Shown: positions 22,649 through 32,531 of the stretch, piece by piece
Numbering within the stretch: the stretch's first letter is position 1
Layout of the letters: the number at the start of each line of letters is the position of its first letter
Source: JAEULH01 sp963746275
GTDB lineage: Bacteria > Pseudomonadota > Alphaproteobacteria > Rhodospirillales > Defluviicoccaceae
Length of the DNA stretch: 64,000 bases
Direction of reading: 5' to 3'
Assembly: GCA_963746275.1 (NCBI GenBank)
Contig: CAVVAX010000025.1
Coordinates: 1-64,000, forward strand
Made by a program: the position numbers and the translations under genes
The notes under the pieces: generated by a model
Database searches by the model: none
Told to the model about the DNA's origin: nothing
What the model saw: only the letters and a program-made list of their open reading frames with translations

Positions 22649-24332
22649 CCTGCCGCCCTGGGCGGTGCTGTTCGCAGCCGCGCTGCTGTTGCCCTGGTGC
22701 CGCGGGAACGCACTGGCGCGGAGCCTCGTGCTGCTGCTCGGCCCGCTCGCAGCGCTCGCCCTGATCTGGACGCTGCCCGACGGCAACGCCCTCGCCTTCC
22801 AATACCTGGGGCTGACGCTGGCGCCGCTGCGCGTCGATGCGCTCGCCCGGCTATTCGCCACGATCTTCGCGATCATGGCCTTCGCCGGCGTGCCTGCTAC
22901 TCGCTGAACCAGCGCAGCACCACCGAACTTGCCGCCGCCTGCGTCTATGCCGGCAGCGCCATCGGCGTGACCCTGGCCGGCGACCTGATCACCCTGCTCG
23001 TCTTCTGGGAGCTGATGGCGCTGGCCTCGACCGCGATCATCTGGTCGGCCGGCACGGCGGCCTCGTTCCGTGCCGCCGGCCGCTACCTGATGATCCACCT
23101 GCTGGGCGGCATGGTGCTGAGCGTCGGCATCATCGCCCACGTCGTCCAGACCGGCGCGGTCGCCTTCAACGCCATGCCGGACGGCACCGCCAGCCTGCTG
23201 GTCCTGGCCGGCTTCCTGATCAACGCCGCCGCCTGGCCGATCTCCGCCTGGCTTCCCGACGCCTACCCGGAGGCATCGTGGAGCGGCACCGTCTTCCTCT
23301 CCGCCTTCACCACCAAGGCGGCGGTCTACGCCATGCTCCGCGGCTATCCCGGCGCCGAGATCCTCGTGCCTGTGGGCTTGGTGATGATCTTCTACGGGAT
23401 CATCTACGCGCTGCTCGAAAACGACATGCGCCGGATCCTCGCCTACAGCATCGTCAACCAGGTCGGGTTCATGGTCGCAGGCATCGGCATCGGCACCGAG
23501 ATGGCGCTGAACGGCGCTGCTGCCCACGCCTTCGCCCACATCATCTACAAGGCGCTGCTGCTGATGTCGGCGGGCTCGGTGCTGCTCGATGACCGGCCGG
23601 CGCAAGTGCACGGAGCTGGGCGGGCTGTTCCAGGGCATGCCGCTGACGACGATCTGCGGCATCATCGGCGCCTTATCCATCTCAGCCTTCCCGCTGACCT
23701 CGGGCTTCGTCACCAAGTCGATGATCAACCAGGCCGCGGGCGATCAGGGCCTGGCCATCGCCTGGCTGCTGCTCATGGCGGGATCGGCCGGCGTCTTCCT
23801 CCACGCCGGCATCAAGTTCCCGTGGTTCGTGTTCTTCCAGAAGGACAGCGGGCTCAGGCCGCCCGACCCGCCGTGGAACATGCGCGCCGCCATGGTCCTG
23901 TTCGCAGGCCTCTGCATCGTGATCGGCATCTTCCCGGCGCCGCTCTACGCCATCCTGCCGTTCCCGGTGGACTACGCCGCCTACACCGCGCCGCACGTGC
24001 TGGAGATGCTGCAGCTCCTGCTGTTCTCGGGCCTTGCCTTCTTCGTCCTGCTGCCGCTGATGAAGCGCACCGAGACGATCAGCCTCGACACCGACTGGGG
24101 CTACCGCAAGCTCGCGCCGGCGCTCCTTGCCCTCTTCGCCCGCATCGCCGCACCCATCGACGCCGCGATCCGGCGCGGGACCGTCGCCGGCCTGTGGCGG
24201 CTGACGGGGCAGATCTCGCGCCACACCGGCCCCGCCGGCGCGGTGGCGAAGACGCTGACCGCCGGCAACATGGTGGTCTGGGTGATCCTGATGCTGGTCG
24301 GCTACCTGGTCGCCTACTTCGTGACGCGTTGA
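22638..24332 (+). CDS. Mrp antiporter subunit D-like, third copy (two compensating frameshifts)
   Basis: A NuoL/M/N paralogue of 564 residues after correction. It starts MSHSLPPWAVLFAAALLLPW. The frame shifts near 22890-22897 (one base missing before YSLNQRSTTELAAACVYAGSAIG) and shifts back at 23588, where an extra G in CTCGATGACC breaks SAGSVLLMTGRRKCTELGGLF. The middle part carries the conserved FWELMALASTAIIWSAG, FLINAAAWPISAWLPDAYPEASWSGTVFLSAFTTKAAVYAML and ENDMRRILAYSIVNQVGFMVAG blocks, and the end is a C-terminal span before FVTR. Total length divides by three, so the two indels cancel. Probably intact in the organism. Confidence 0.85.
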
Positions 24333-24440
24333 GGCGATTCGGCCGATCGGCGGAAGCTAAGGCAAAGGCCACCGCTATGAACCGGCGAAGCCCCAACGGC
24401 GGTACCCCTTGCAACTGGACCGCCCCGGTCGCACATTAGG

Positions 24441-24452
24441 GTTACATGTAAC
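24441..24452. promoter_or_regulatory. Perfect palindrome upstream of the mazE-like gene
   Basis: GTTACATGTAAC is a perfect 12-bp inverted repeat 12 bases before the antitoxin ATG. It is the AT-richest stretch nearby, and its position would let a bound dimer block the ribosome site or promoter. MazE-type antitoxins bind such palindromes to repress their own operon; binding here is inferred. Confidence 0.55.
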
Positions 24453-24464
24453 GGGGGTGTTCTG

Positions 24465-24677
24465 ATGGCTGGCGAGAGCGGCGAGCGGGTGCACCGGCAT
24501 CGACAAAAGTTGCGCGCGGCGGGCCTGCGTCCCGTGCAGATCTGGGTGCCGGACACCCGGCGTCCGGGCTTTGCCGAGGAATGCCGCCGGCAGTCCCGGC
24601 TGTTGCGCGATGATCGACACGAAGCCGAGACGCTCAGCTGGCTGGAGGCGGTCGCCGACGCCGACGGCTGGGAGTGA
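24465..24677 (+). CDS. MazE-like antitoxin
   Basis: A 70-residue protein of the antitoxin MazE family found in alphaproteobacteria: RVHRHRQKLRAAGLRPVQIWVPDTRRPGFAEECRRQSRLLRDD, then a Glu/Asp-rich end (EAETLSWLEAVADADGWE) that would occupy the toxin. The N-terminal part is a ribbon-helix-helix-like DNA-binding segment. Intact, with its stop overlapping the toxin GTG (GTGA). Because the toxin frame is broken, the antitoxin may be a leftover. Confidence 0.75.
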   Translation: MAGESGERVHRHRQKLRAAGLRPVQIWVPDTRRPGFAEECRRQSRLLRDDRHEAETLSWLEAVADADGWE

Positions 24678-24987
24678 AGCGGGGCGATCTGGTCACGATC
24701 GTGCTGCCCGGATCCTGCGGGAAGCCACGGCCCGCGTATCGGATCTGTTCGACGAGCATCCCTCGATCACCATCCTGCCGGTTACCAGCGAACTGCGGGA
24801 GACGCCCCTGTTTCGAGTTCTCGTTGAGCCGAATGAGGACAGCGGCCTGCGCAAGCGCTCGCAGGTGATGGTCGACAAGACACAAAGCGTACCGCGGGAG
24901 AAAGTCGGTGCTGTTTTCGGGCACCTGGACGAGACGACAATGCTGGTCGTCACGCGCAGCTTGGCCGTCTTCTTAGGGATCGCCTGA
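24674..24987 (+). pseudogene. MazF-like toxin, broken by a small deletion
   Basis: Type II toxin of the MazF/PemK endoribonuclease family. The N-terminus MKRGDLVTIVLPG...GKPRPA and the C-terminal two thirds (SDLFDEHPSITILPVTSELRETPLFRVLVEP...SQVMVDKTQSVPREKVGAVFGHLDETTMLVVTRSL) are clear but in different frames. At 24737-24738 only two bases stand where the family has about four residues (PALVVQSD-like), so roughly 10 bases are missing. The usual DYGKPRP is also SCGKPRP here. Unlike the other breaks in the window this is not a one-base indel, so I call a true pseudogene. Its end overlaps tenA by 15 bp tail to tail. Confidence 0.7.
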
Positions 24988-25683
24988 CGCTGGGCCGCGA
25001 CCCGCGGAAAGACCCATGTCCCAGAAGGCGCGCTCGAGGCGCGTCGCCTGGGCGAAGTGGGCGATGAGCCCGGGCATCCGCCCCGGCCCGCCGCGCCGCG
25101 CGAACAGCGCGTCCGTCTGGGCGACGTGGGCGGCGGCGACCGCCTGGTAGTCGTCACCGGCGTACATCTCGATCCAGCTCCGGTAGGGGTTCTCGTCCCA
25201 CCGTGTCGCCGGATCCGCGGCGAGCCTCTGGCCTATCTCGGCGTAGCCGACGATGCAGGGCGCCAGCGCCACCTGCAGGTCGAGCAGGTCGCCGGCCGAG
25301 CCGGCCTCCAGCACGTAGCGGGTGTAGGCCATGGTCGCCTCGGCCTCCTCGGCCGTCGCCATGTCCGCTTCCGTCATCCCCCACGAGCCGCAGTAGGCGA
25401 CGTGCAGGCCGATCTCCTGATCGACGATGGCCGAGAGCCCCGCCGCGGCGGCGCGCACGTCGGCGAGCGTCTCGGCCTTGTAGGCCGCGAGCCCGTAGGC
25501 CCGGGCGAAGTGGATCAGGAACAGGTAGTCCTGGACCAGGTACCGGCGGAAGCAGGCCTCCGGCAGCGTGCCGGCGCCGATTTGCAGGACGAACGCATGG
25601 CGCGTGTAGTCGCGCCATTCTTCGGCGCAGGCGTCGCGCAGGCGCGCGAACAGGCTGCCGGTGCCGGCGGAAGCCTCGCTCAA
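24973..25683 (-). CDS. tenA: TenA family thiaminase II / aminopyrimidine hydrolase
   Basis: A 236-residue cytoplasmic enzyme that salvages thiamin breakdown products by releasing hydroxymethylpyrimidine. Motifs: LRDACAEEWRDYTRHAFVLQIGAGTLPEACFRRYLVQDYLFLIHFARAYGLAAYKA, VALAPCIVGYAEIG (catalytic Cys), NPYRSWIEMYAGDDYQ and the C-terminal RLERAFWDMG with the acidic residue nearby absent from none of these blocks. The likely start is TTG 25683, overlapping the iscX stop (TTGA); an ATG at 25785 would lie inside iscX. The kinase that uses its product, thiD, is at 62069-62890. Confidence 0.88.
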   Translation of the reverse strand: MSEASAGTGSLFARLRDACAEEWRDYTRHAFVLQIGAGTLPEACFRRYLVQDYLFLIHFARAYGLAAYKAETLADVRAAAAGLSAIVDQEIGLHVAYCGSWGMTEADMATAEEAEATMAYTRYVLEAGSAGDLLDLQVALAPCIVGYAEIGQRLAADPATRWDENPYRSWIEMYAGDDYQAVAAAHVAQTDALFARRGGPGRMPGLIAHFAQATRLERAFWDMGLSAGRGPASGDP

Positions 25684-25880
25684 TCGCGCTCGTCGAGCCA
25701 GGCCATCTGGATCGCCTCCAGGACCTTCTCGTTGGACTTCTTCGGGTCGTCGGTGAACTCCGGCAGCTCCTGGATCCACGTCCACAGGTCGGTGAAACGG
25801 AGGTTGACCACGTCGGCGTCCGGGTGCGCCTCGTCCAGGGCAATGGCGATATCGCGGCTATCCGCCCAGCGCAGGCCCAT
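25680..25880 (-). CDS. iscX: Fe-S cluster assembly protein IscX
   Basis: A 66-residue acidic protein that binds IscS and iron and modulates cluster assembly. MGLRWADSRDIAIALDEAHPDADVVNLRFTDLWTWIQELPEFTDDPKKSNEKVLEAIQMAWLDERD matches the family from end to end, including the RFTDL, D-D-P and SNEK..LEAIQ..WLDE blocks. ATG 25880 gives the canonical length. It is the last isc gene, separated from fdx by 285 bp containing two repeats, and is translationally coupled to tenA. Confidence 0.93.
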   Translation of the reverse strand: MGLRWADSRDIAIALDEAHPDADVVNLRFTDLWTWIQELPEFTDDPKKSNEKVLEAIQMAWLDERD

Positions 25881-25921
25881 CAGCGGCACCCTTATCCTCG
25901 ACGAATGGCGCACAAGGAGCA

Positions 25922-26004
25922 GTCATTGCGAGGAGGCGAAGCCGACGCGGCAATCCATGGGCTTCGGTACTGGATCGCCACGCCGCTACGCGGCTCGCGA
26001 TGAC
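25922..26004. repeat. Extragenic palindromic repeat (TCATTGCGAGG type)
   Basis: TCATTGCGAGG...GGCAATCCA is mirrored by TGGATCGCC...GGCTCGCGATGA about 20 bases away. This inverted element with TCATTGCGAG ends and ATCC cores is widespread between genes in alphaproteobacteria. It separates fdx from iscX and could alter mRNA stability between them. Confidence 0.65.
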
Positions 26005-26085
26005 GGTCGTCACGTCAGTCATCCTCGCCCCCCATTCCCCCGCTACGCGGGCGAGGGCCGGTAAGCGCCATACGTGCCGCGCTGC

Positions 26086-26133
26086 TCCCTCTCCCGCGCG
26101 CCGAAGGCGCAAGTGGGAGAGGGTCGGGGTGAG
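26086..26133. repeat. Extragenic palindromic repeat (CCCTCTCCC / GGGAGAGGG type)
   Basis: CCCTCTCCC...GCGCCGAAGGCGC...GGGAGAGGGTCGGGGTGAG forms a nested hairpin. The right arm GGGAGAGGGTCGGG(G)TGAG is repeated at 62025-62039, downstream of the TPR gene. It sits next to the 25922-26004 element in the fdx-iscX gap. Confidence 0.6.
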
Positions 26134-26165
26134 AGCCATAACGAGGTACACGGCGAAGCCCGCGC

Positions 26166-26504
26166 CTACCGGTCAACCATCATGTTGCGGGTGGCGGACG
26201 GCAACGTCACCACCAGGCCGTCCAGGTCCTCGGTCATCTTGATTTGGCAGCCGAGCCGCGAGGTGTGGGTCAGCCCGAAGGCCAAGTCGAGCATGTCCTC
26301 TTCCTCCTCGCTCGGGTCGTCCAGCCCGTCGTACCACTTCGGCTCGACGACCACGTGGCAGGTGGAACAGGCCAGCGAGCCCTCGCAGGCGCCCTCGAGG
26401 TCGATGTCGTTGCGGTGGGCGATCTCCAGAACCGATAGTCCCACCGGGGCGTCGACCTCCTTTCGCACCGTCCCATCCGGCGAAACGAACGTCATCTTCG
26501 GCAT
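26166..26504 (-). CDS. fdx: Isc-type [2Fe-2S] ferredoxin
   Basis: A 112-residue adrenodoxin-type ferredoxin that supplies electrons for cluster assembly on IscU. Ligands C40, C46, C49 and C86 give the CX5CX2C...C pattern (GACEGSLACSTCHVVV and RLGCQI). An acidic patch, DDPSEEEEDMLDLAFG, faces redox partners. It lies about 54 bp downstream of hscA in the isc operon. Confidence 0.95.
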   Translation of the reverse strand: MPKMTFVSPDGTVRKEVDAPVGLSVLEIAHRNDIDLEGACEGSLACSTCHVVVEPKWYDGLDDPSEEEEDMLDLAFGLTHTSRLGCQIKMTEDLDGLVVTLPSATRNMMVDR

Positions 26505-26558
26505 CTCTCTCAGTCTCTCCCCTCGGTCGACCCGGACGCGCGGCCGTTTGCCGGCGTC

Positions 26559-28472
<1,914 letters not shown>

Positions 28473-28473
28473 G

Positions 28474-29142
28474 CTACGAGCCGGCCCGCGACAGCCTGGC
28501 CCGGCGGCTGCGGCATTCCTGGGTGAACTTGCCGAGGTACTTCAGCCGCGTGACCAAACGGCCGGCGCCGGTAAGGTTGCCATCGGAGAACGCCAACGAC
28601 AGGGCGCTCAGGCAGCCCTCGGTATCGACCCGCGCCTCGCCCTCAAGCCGGGCGACGGCCTCGGGGGTCTCGGCCTCGGCCAGCGCCTCGCGCCGCTCCA
28701 TCACCTCCTGCAACAGCTCCTGCTCGCTGACCAGCGAGCAGCCCTCGGGGACGACCTCCATGCCCGCTAGGAAGATCAGGTACTCGGCCCTAGACACCGG
28801 ATCCTTCAGCGCCTCGTAGGCCCCGTTGAGGCTCACCGCCTGGAGCTGGGAGAACGTCCGCTCGCGGGGCGTGCGCGTGGCGAACCGGTCCGGGTGCAGC
28901 TGACGCTGCGCCTCGAAGTAGCCGCGGTCGAGGCGGTCTGCGTCGAGGTCGAACGAGCGGGGAAGTCCGAGACGGTCGAAGTGGTCGGCCGCGGACGGCG
29001 GCTGCACCGCGGCGCAGGTCGGACAGAAGATGCCGCCACCCAGCACGGGACCCCGGCAGGACCAGCAGGCGGCGACGCCGGCCGCTTGGCTCAAGGCATC
29101 CGCGCCATGACGCTGCCGCATGTCGATGGGTGCCGTCTGCAT
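28474..29142 (-). CDS. hscB: Fe-S assembly co-chaperone HscB with N-terminal zinc finger
   Basis: A 222-residue J-protein that brings IscU to HscA. Residues 26-43 hold CWSC...CPTC, a zinc-finger-like motif absent from E. coli HscB but present in mitochondrial HSCB. The J-domain follows (HFDRLGLPRSFDLDADRLDRGYFEAQRQLHPDRFA) with the HPD tripeptide. The C-terminal three-helix bundle (LQEVMERREALAEAETPEAV...) binds IscU. The start MQTAPIDMRQ precedes the zinc motif. Placed between iscA and hscA. Confidence 0.93.
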   Translation of the reverse strand: MQTAPIDMRQRHGADALSQAAGVAACWSCRGPVLGGGIFCPTCAAVQPPSAADHFDRLGLPRSFDLDADRLDRGYFEAQRQLHPDRFATRTPRERTFSQLQAVSLNGAYEALKDPVSRAEYLIFLAGMEVVPEGCSLVSEQELLQEVMERREALAEAETPEAVARLEGEARVDTEGCLSALSLAFSDGNLTGAGRLVTRLKYLGKFTQECRSRRARLSRAGS

Positions 29143-29240
29143 GGTTTGATCCCGCGCTTATGAGCGTTGCGTGAGCGTCGTCCAGGTGGCCGCCGCCAAA
29201 TCCCGCGCGGCGGCCTCGTCGGCACGACGGGCCGGCGGCT

Positions 29241-29582
29241 TCAGACGTGGAAAAATTCGCCGCAGCCGCAGCGGCCCTTCTCGTTCGGATTGCGGAAGAC
29301 AAACCCGCTTTCGAGCTTGTCTTCCACATAATCCATTTCCGTCCCGAGGATAAACATCGTCGCCTTCGGGTCGATGAAGATGGTCGCTCCACCCGCTTCG
29401 ACCACCTCGTCGAACGGCGTCTTCTCCTCGGCGTACTCGAGGGTGTACGACATGCCCGAGCAGCCCTTAGTCCGGATCCCGATGCGCACGCCCGCGGCCG
29501 GCTTGCCCCTTTGACTGAGCAGAGCCTTGACGCGCTCGACCGCGGCGGGCGTGACGTTGATCATCTGTGGACGCTGGGCCAT
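29241..29582 (-). CDS. iscA: Iron-sulfur carrier IscA (A-type)
   Basis: A 113-residue A-type carrier that passes clusters to apoproteins. The three Cys ligands are in RIGIRTKGCSGMSYTLEY and the C-terminal GRCGCGEFFHV. Family blocks INVTPAAVERVKALL and FIDPKATMFILGTEMDYVED are present. Lies between iscU and hscB. Confidence 0.95.
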   Translation of the reverse strand: MAQRPQMINVTPAAVERVKALLSQRGKPAAGVRIGIRTKGCSGMSYTLEYAEEKTPFDEVVEAGGATIFIDPKATMFILGTEMDYVEDKLESGFVFRNPNEKGRCGCGEFFHV

Positions 29583-29619
29583 GGGCTGGTCGTGCTCCTC
29601 GGTCTTGGGTCGTCTGTCT

Positions 29620-30024
29620 CTACTCGGCGGCCTTGGCCTGGCCGGACGAGTGCTTGGTGCGATAATCGCTGATCGCCGCCTTGATCGCGTCCTCGGCCAG
29701 CACCGAGCAATGGATTTTCACCGGCGGCAGCGCCAGGTGCTCGGCGATCTGGGTGTTGCGGATGCTCGCCGCCTCATCGATGCTCTTGCCCTTCACCCAC
29801 TCGGTGACGAGCGAGCTCGAGGCGATCGCCGAGCCGCAGCCGAAGGTCTTGAACTTCGCGTCCTCGATGATGCCGTCGGCGCTCACCTTGATTTGCAGCT
29901 TCATCACGTCGCCGCAGGCCGGCGCACCGACAAGACCGGTCCCGACCGCGTGGTCGTTCCTGTCGAGGGCGCCGACATTGCGCGGGTTCTCGTAGTGGTC
30001 GATGACCTTGTTGCTGTACGCCAT
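29620..30024 (-). CDS. iscU: Iron-sulfur scaffold IscU
   Basis: A 134-residue scaffold on which [2Fe-2S] clusters are built. Ligands: C37 (GAPACGDVM) with D39, the Cys of KTFGCGSAIASSS, and the HC pair of KIHCSVLAEDA. The LPPVK motif recognised by HscA is present just before the last Cys. ATG 30024 (MAYSNKVIDHYENPRNVG) matches the family start; an ATG at 30078 would add 18 residues unlike any homologue. 38 bp after iscS. Confidence 0.97.
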   Translation of the reverse strand: MAYSNKVIDHYENPRNVGALDRNDHAVGTGLVGAPACGDVMKLQIKVSADGIIEDAKFKTFGCGSAIASSSLVTEWVKGKSIDEAASIRNTQIAEHLALPPVKIHCSVLAEDAIKAAISDYRTKHSSGQAKAAE

Positions 30025-30062
30025 TGCCGCCTCCTTACCTCTTTCTGTCTTCCCGATCCCGC

Positions 30063-31322
30063 TCAGTGCTCGGCCCACTGAATAGATTTAAGATCAACGC
30101 CTTCCTGAGCCAACTCCCATAGCGGGCTCATGCCCCTGAGCCGCTTCACCTCGCCCACGATCCTGTCTACGGCGAAATCCACCTCCTCTTCGGTGGTGAA
30201 CCGGCCGATCCCGATGCGCAGGCTGGTGTGCGCCAACTCCTCGTCGACGCCCAGCGCCCGCAGCACATACGATGGCTCCAGGGACGCCGAGGTGCAGGCC
30301 GACCCCGAGGACACCGCCAGGTCCTTGATGCCCATCATCAGCCCCTCGCCCTCGACGTAGGCGAAGCTGAGGTTGAGGTTGCCGGGGATGCGGTGCTCGC
30401 GGTCCCCGTTGAGGTAGACCTCGGGCAGCTCGGCCATGATCGCATCGTAGAAACGGTCGCTGAGCGCGTGCAGCCGCTCGGCCTCAGCGCCCATCTCGGC
30501 TTCGGCGATCCGGCAGGCCTCGCCCAGGCCGACGCACAACGGCGTCGGCAGGGTGCCCGAGCGCATCCCCCGCTCCTGGCCACCGCCGCTGATCATCGCC
30601 TCCAGCCGCACCCGCGGCCGGCGACGGACGTAGAGTGCGCCGATGCCCTTGGGCCCGTAGAGCTTGTGGCCGGAGATGCTCATCAGGTCGATCTTCATCT
30701 CCTCGATGTCCAGCGGGACCTTGCCCACCGCCTGCGCCGCATCGGTGTGGAAGTAGACCTTGCGCTCGCGGCAAATCTCGCCGATCGCCTTGAGCGGCTG
30801 GATGACGCCGATCTCATTGTTCACCGCCATGATCGAGACCAGCACGGTCTTGTCGGTGATGGTCTCACGCAACTCGGCGAGATCGACGAGGCCGTTCGCC
30901 TGGACCGGCAGATAGGTGACATGGAAGCCGTCCAGCTCCAGGTGTCGGCAACTGTCGAGCACGCACTTGTGCTCGGTGACGCAGGTGATGATGTGGTTCT
31001 TCCGGTCCTTGTTGAACCGGGCTACGCCCTTGATCGCCAGGTTGTTCGACTCGGTGGCGCCGGAAGTGAAAATGATCTCCTTCTCGTTAGCGCCGATGAT
31101 ATGGGCCACCTGCGCCCGCGCCGTCTCGACCGCCTCTTCCGCCGCCCAGCCGTAGTCATGGTTGCGCGAGTGCGGGTTGCCGAACCGCTCGGTGAAATAC
31201 GGCAGCATGGCCTCGACCACGCGCCGGTCGCAGGGCGTCGTCGCCTGATAGTCGAGATAGATCGGCGCCCGCTGGCTGGAGGGCTTCCGCTCGCTCGGCT
31301 TAAGTCCCGTCATGTCGTTCAT
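30063..31322 (-). CDS. iscS: Cysteine desulfurase IscS
   Basis: A 419-residue PLP enzyme that takes sulfur from cysteine for Fe-S clusters, thiouridines and other products. IYLDYQATTPCDRRVVEAMLPYF starts the family match. The PLP lysine is in SISGHKLYGPKGIGALYVRR. The persulfide Cys is in the mobile loop VSSGSACTSASLEPSYVLRALG. The C-terminus ends LKSIQWAEH, the IscU-binding tail of true IscS. About 15 extra residues precede the conserved region. Confidence 0.96.
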   Translation of the reverse strand: MNDMTGLKPSERKPSSQRAPIYLDYQATTPCDRRVVEAMLPYFTERFGNPHSRNHDYGWAAEEAVETARAQVAHIIGANEKEIIFTSGATESNNLAIKGVARFNKDRKNHIITCVTEHKCVLDSCRHLELDGFHVTYLPVQANGLVDLAELRETITDKTVLVSIMAVNNEIGVIQPLKAIGEICRERKVYFHTDAAQAVGKVPLDIEEMKIDLMSISGHKLYGPKGIGALYVRRRPRVRLEAMISGGGQERGMRSGTLPTPLCVGLGEACRIAEAEMGAEAERLHALSDRFYDAIMAELPEVYLNGDREHRIPGNLNLSFAYVEGEGLMMGIKDLAVSSGSACTSASLEPSYVLRALGVDEELAHTSLRIGIGRFTTEEEVDFAVDRIVGEVKRLRGMSPLWELAQEGVDLKSIQWAEH

Positions 31323-31360
31323 CGTGTCACCTTCCCGACAGCCCTACAGTCACGCCTAGT

Positions 31361-32497
31361 TCATGCCGCCACGGATCGCGCCGGGGCGATCCCGAGCTTC
31401 CCGGTGACGTCGCGCCAAAGGCCAATGAAATCATCGACGTCGCGCTCCCTCGTGGTCCACCCGGTGCTCACCCGCACGGCCTGACGTGCAAAATGCTCGC
31501 CAAGGCCCATCGCCTGCAGCACGTGGCTGGCCGTAACCTTCCCCGACGAGCACGCCGAACCGGCGCTGACCGCCGCTCCGGCAAGGTCGAGGGCCATCAC
31601 CAGCGTCTCGGCGGCGATGCCCGGCGTCAACACGCAGGTCGTGTTCGCCAGCCGCCCGACGCCGCCAGCGACTATCCGCGCGCTCGGCGTAATCGCGGCG
31701 ACGGCCGCCTCAAGCCGGCCTTGCAACGCCTGAAGCCGCGCCATGGCTGCGGCAATCGGTGCCGCGTCGCCCACCGCCTCAGCGGCGGCACCAAAGCCAG
31801 CGATCCCGATTAGGTTTTCGGTGCCCGCGCGGCGGCGCCGCTCCTGGCCCCCACCGCGCAGCCGCGGCGTGAGGTCGGTGCCGACGGCGATCAGCGCACC
31901 CACGCCGGCCGGGCCGCCGAGCTTGTGCGCGGATAGCGACAGCAGCTGCACACCCAGCTCCTGCAAATCCAGCGGGACCTTCCCCGCCGCCTGAACGGCG
32001 TCGCAGTGCATCAGCGCGCCATGGCGGGCCGCCACCTCCGCAACCCTTGCCATCGGCTGGATAACGCCGGTCTCGTTGTTGGCGAGCATGACCGAGACGA
32101 CCGCCGGCGCAGCGTCGCGGCTTAGCATCTCGTCCAAAGCGTTGAGATCGACGATCCCGTCGCCGCCGACCGGGACCCGTTCGACGGTGTCGGCAGCATC
32201 CAAAACGGACGAATGCTCGATGGCCGAGGCCAGCGCGCGCATCCGGCCGCACCCCGCAAGCGCCAGCGCGTTGGCCTCGGTTCCGCCGCTGGTGAAGATC
32301 ACCTCGGCCGGAGAAGCGCCGACCAGCACCCCGACTTGCTCGCGCGCATCCTCGACGAGCCGCCGTGCTGTTCGGCCGAAGCGATGCACCGAGGACGGGT
32401 TGCCGACGACGCACAACGCCTCGAGCATCGCCGCGCGCGCTTCCGGGCGCAACGGCGTTGTCGCGTTATGATCGAGGTATATGGTCCTCTGCGTCAT
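31361..32497 (-). CDS. Second cysteine desulfurase (NifS/IscS-like)
   Basis: A 378-residue class V aminotransferase starting MTQRTIYLDHNATTPLRPEARAAM. The PLP lysine lies in LSLSAHKLGGPAGVGALIAVG and the catalytic Cys in VSAGSACSSGKVTASHVLQAMG. It lacks the LKSIxWxxH tail of IscS. The arrangement iscR, short desulfurase, iscS is known in alphaproteobacteria, where the role of the extra enzyme is unclear. 34 bp downstream of iscR. ATG 32497 is chosen because the preceding in-frame residues are low-complexity and unrelated. Confidence 0.92.
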   Translation of the reverse strand: MTQRTIYLDHNATTPLRPEARAAMLEALCVVGNPSSVHRFGRTARRLVEDAREQVGVLVGASPAEVIFTSGGTEANALALAGCGRMRALASAIEHSSVLDAADTVERVPVGGDGIVDLNALDEMLSRDAAPAVVSVMLANNETGVIQPMARVAEVAARHGALMHCDAVQAAGKVPLDLQELGVQLLSLSAHKLGGPAGVGALIAVGTDLTPRLRGGGQERRRRAGTENLIGIAGFGAAAEAVGDAAPIAAAMARLQALQGRLEAAVAAITPSARIVAGGVGRLANTTCVLTPGIAAETLVMALDLAGAAVSAGSACSSGKVTASHVLQAMGLGEHFARQAVRVSTGWTTRERDVDDFIGLWRDVTGKLGIAPARSVAA

Positions 32498-32531
32498 CGT
32501 CCCGTACCGGTTGTATGCGCCCGCCACTCCG

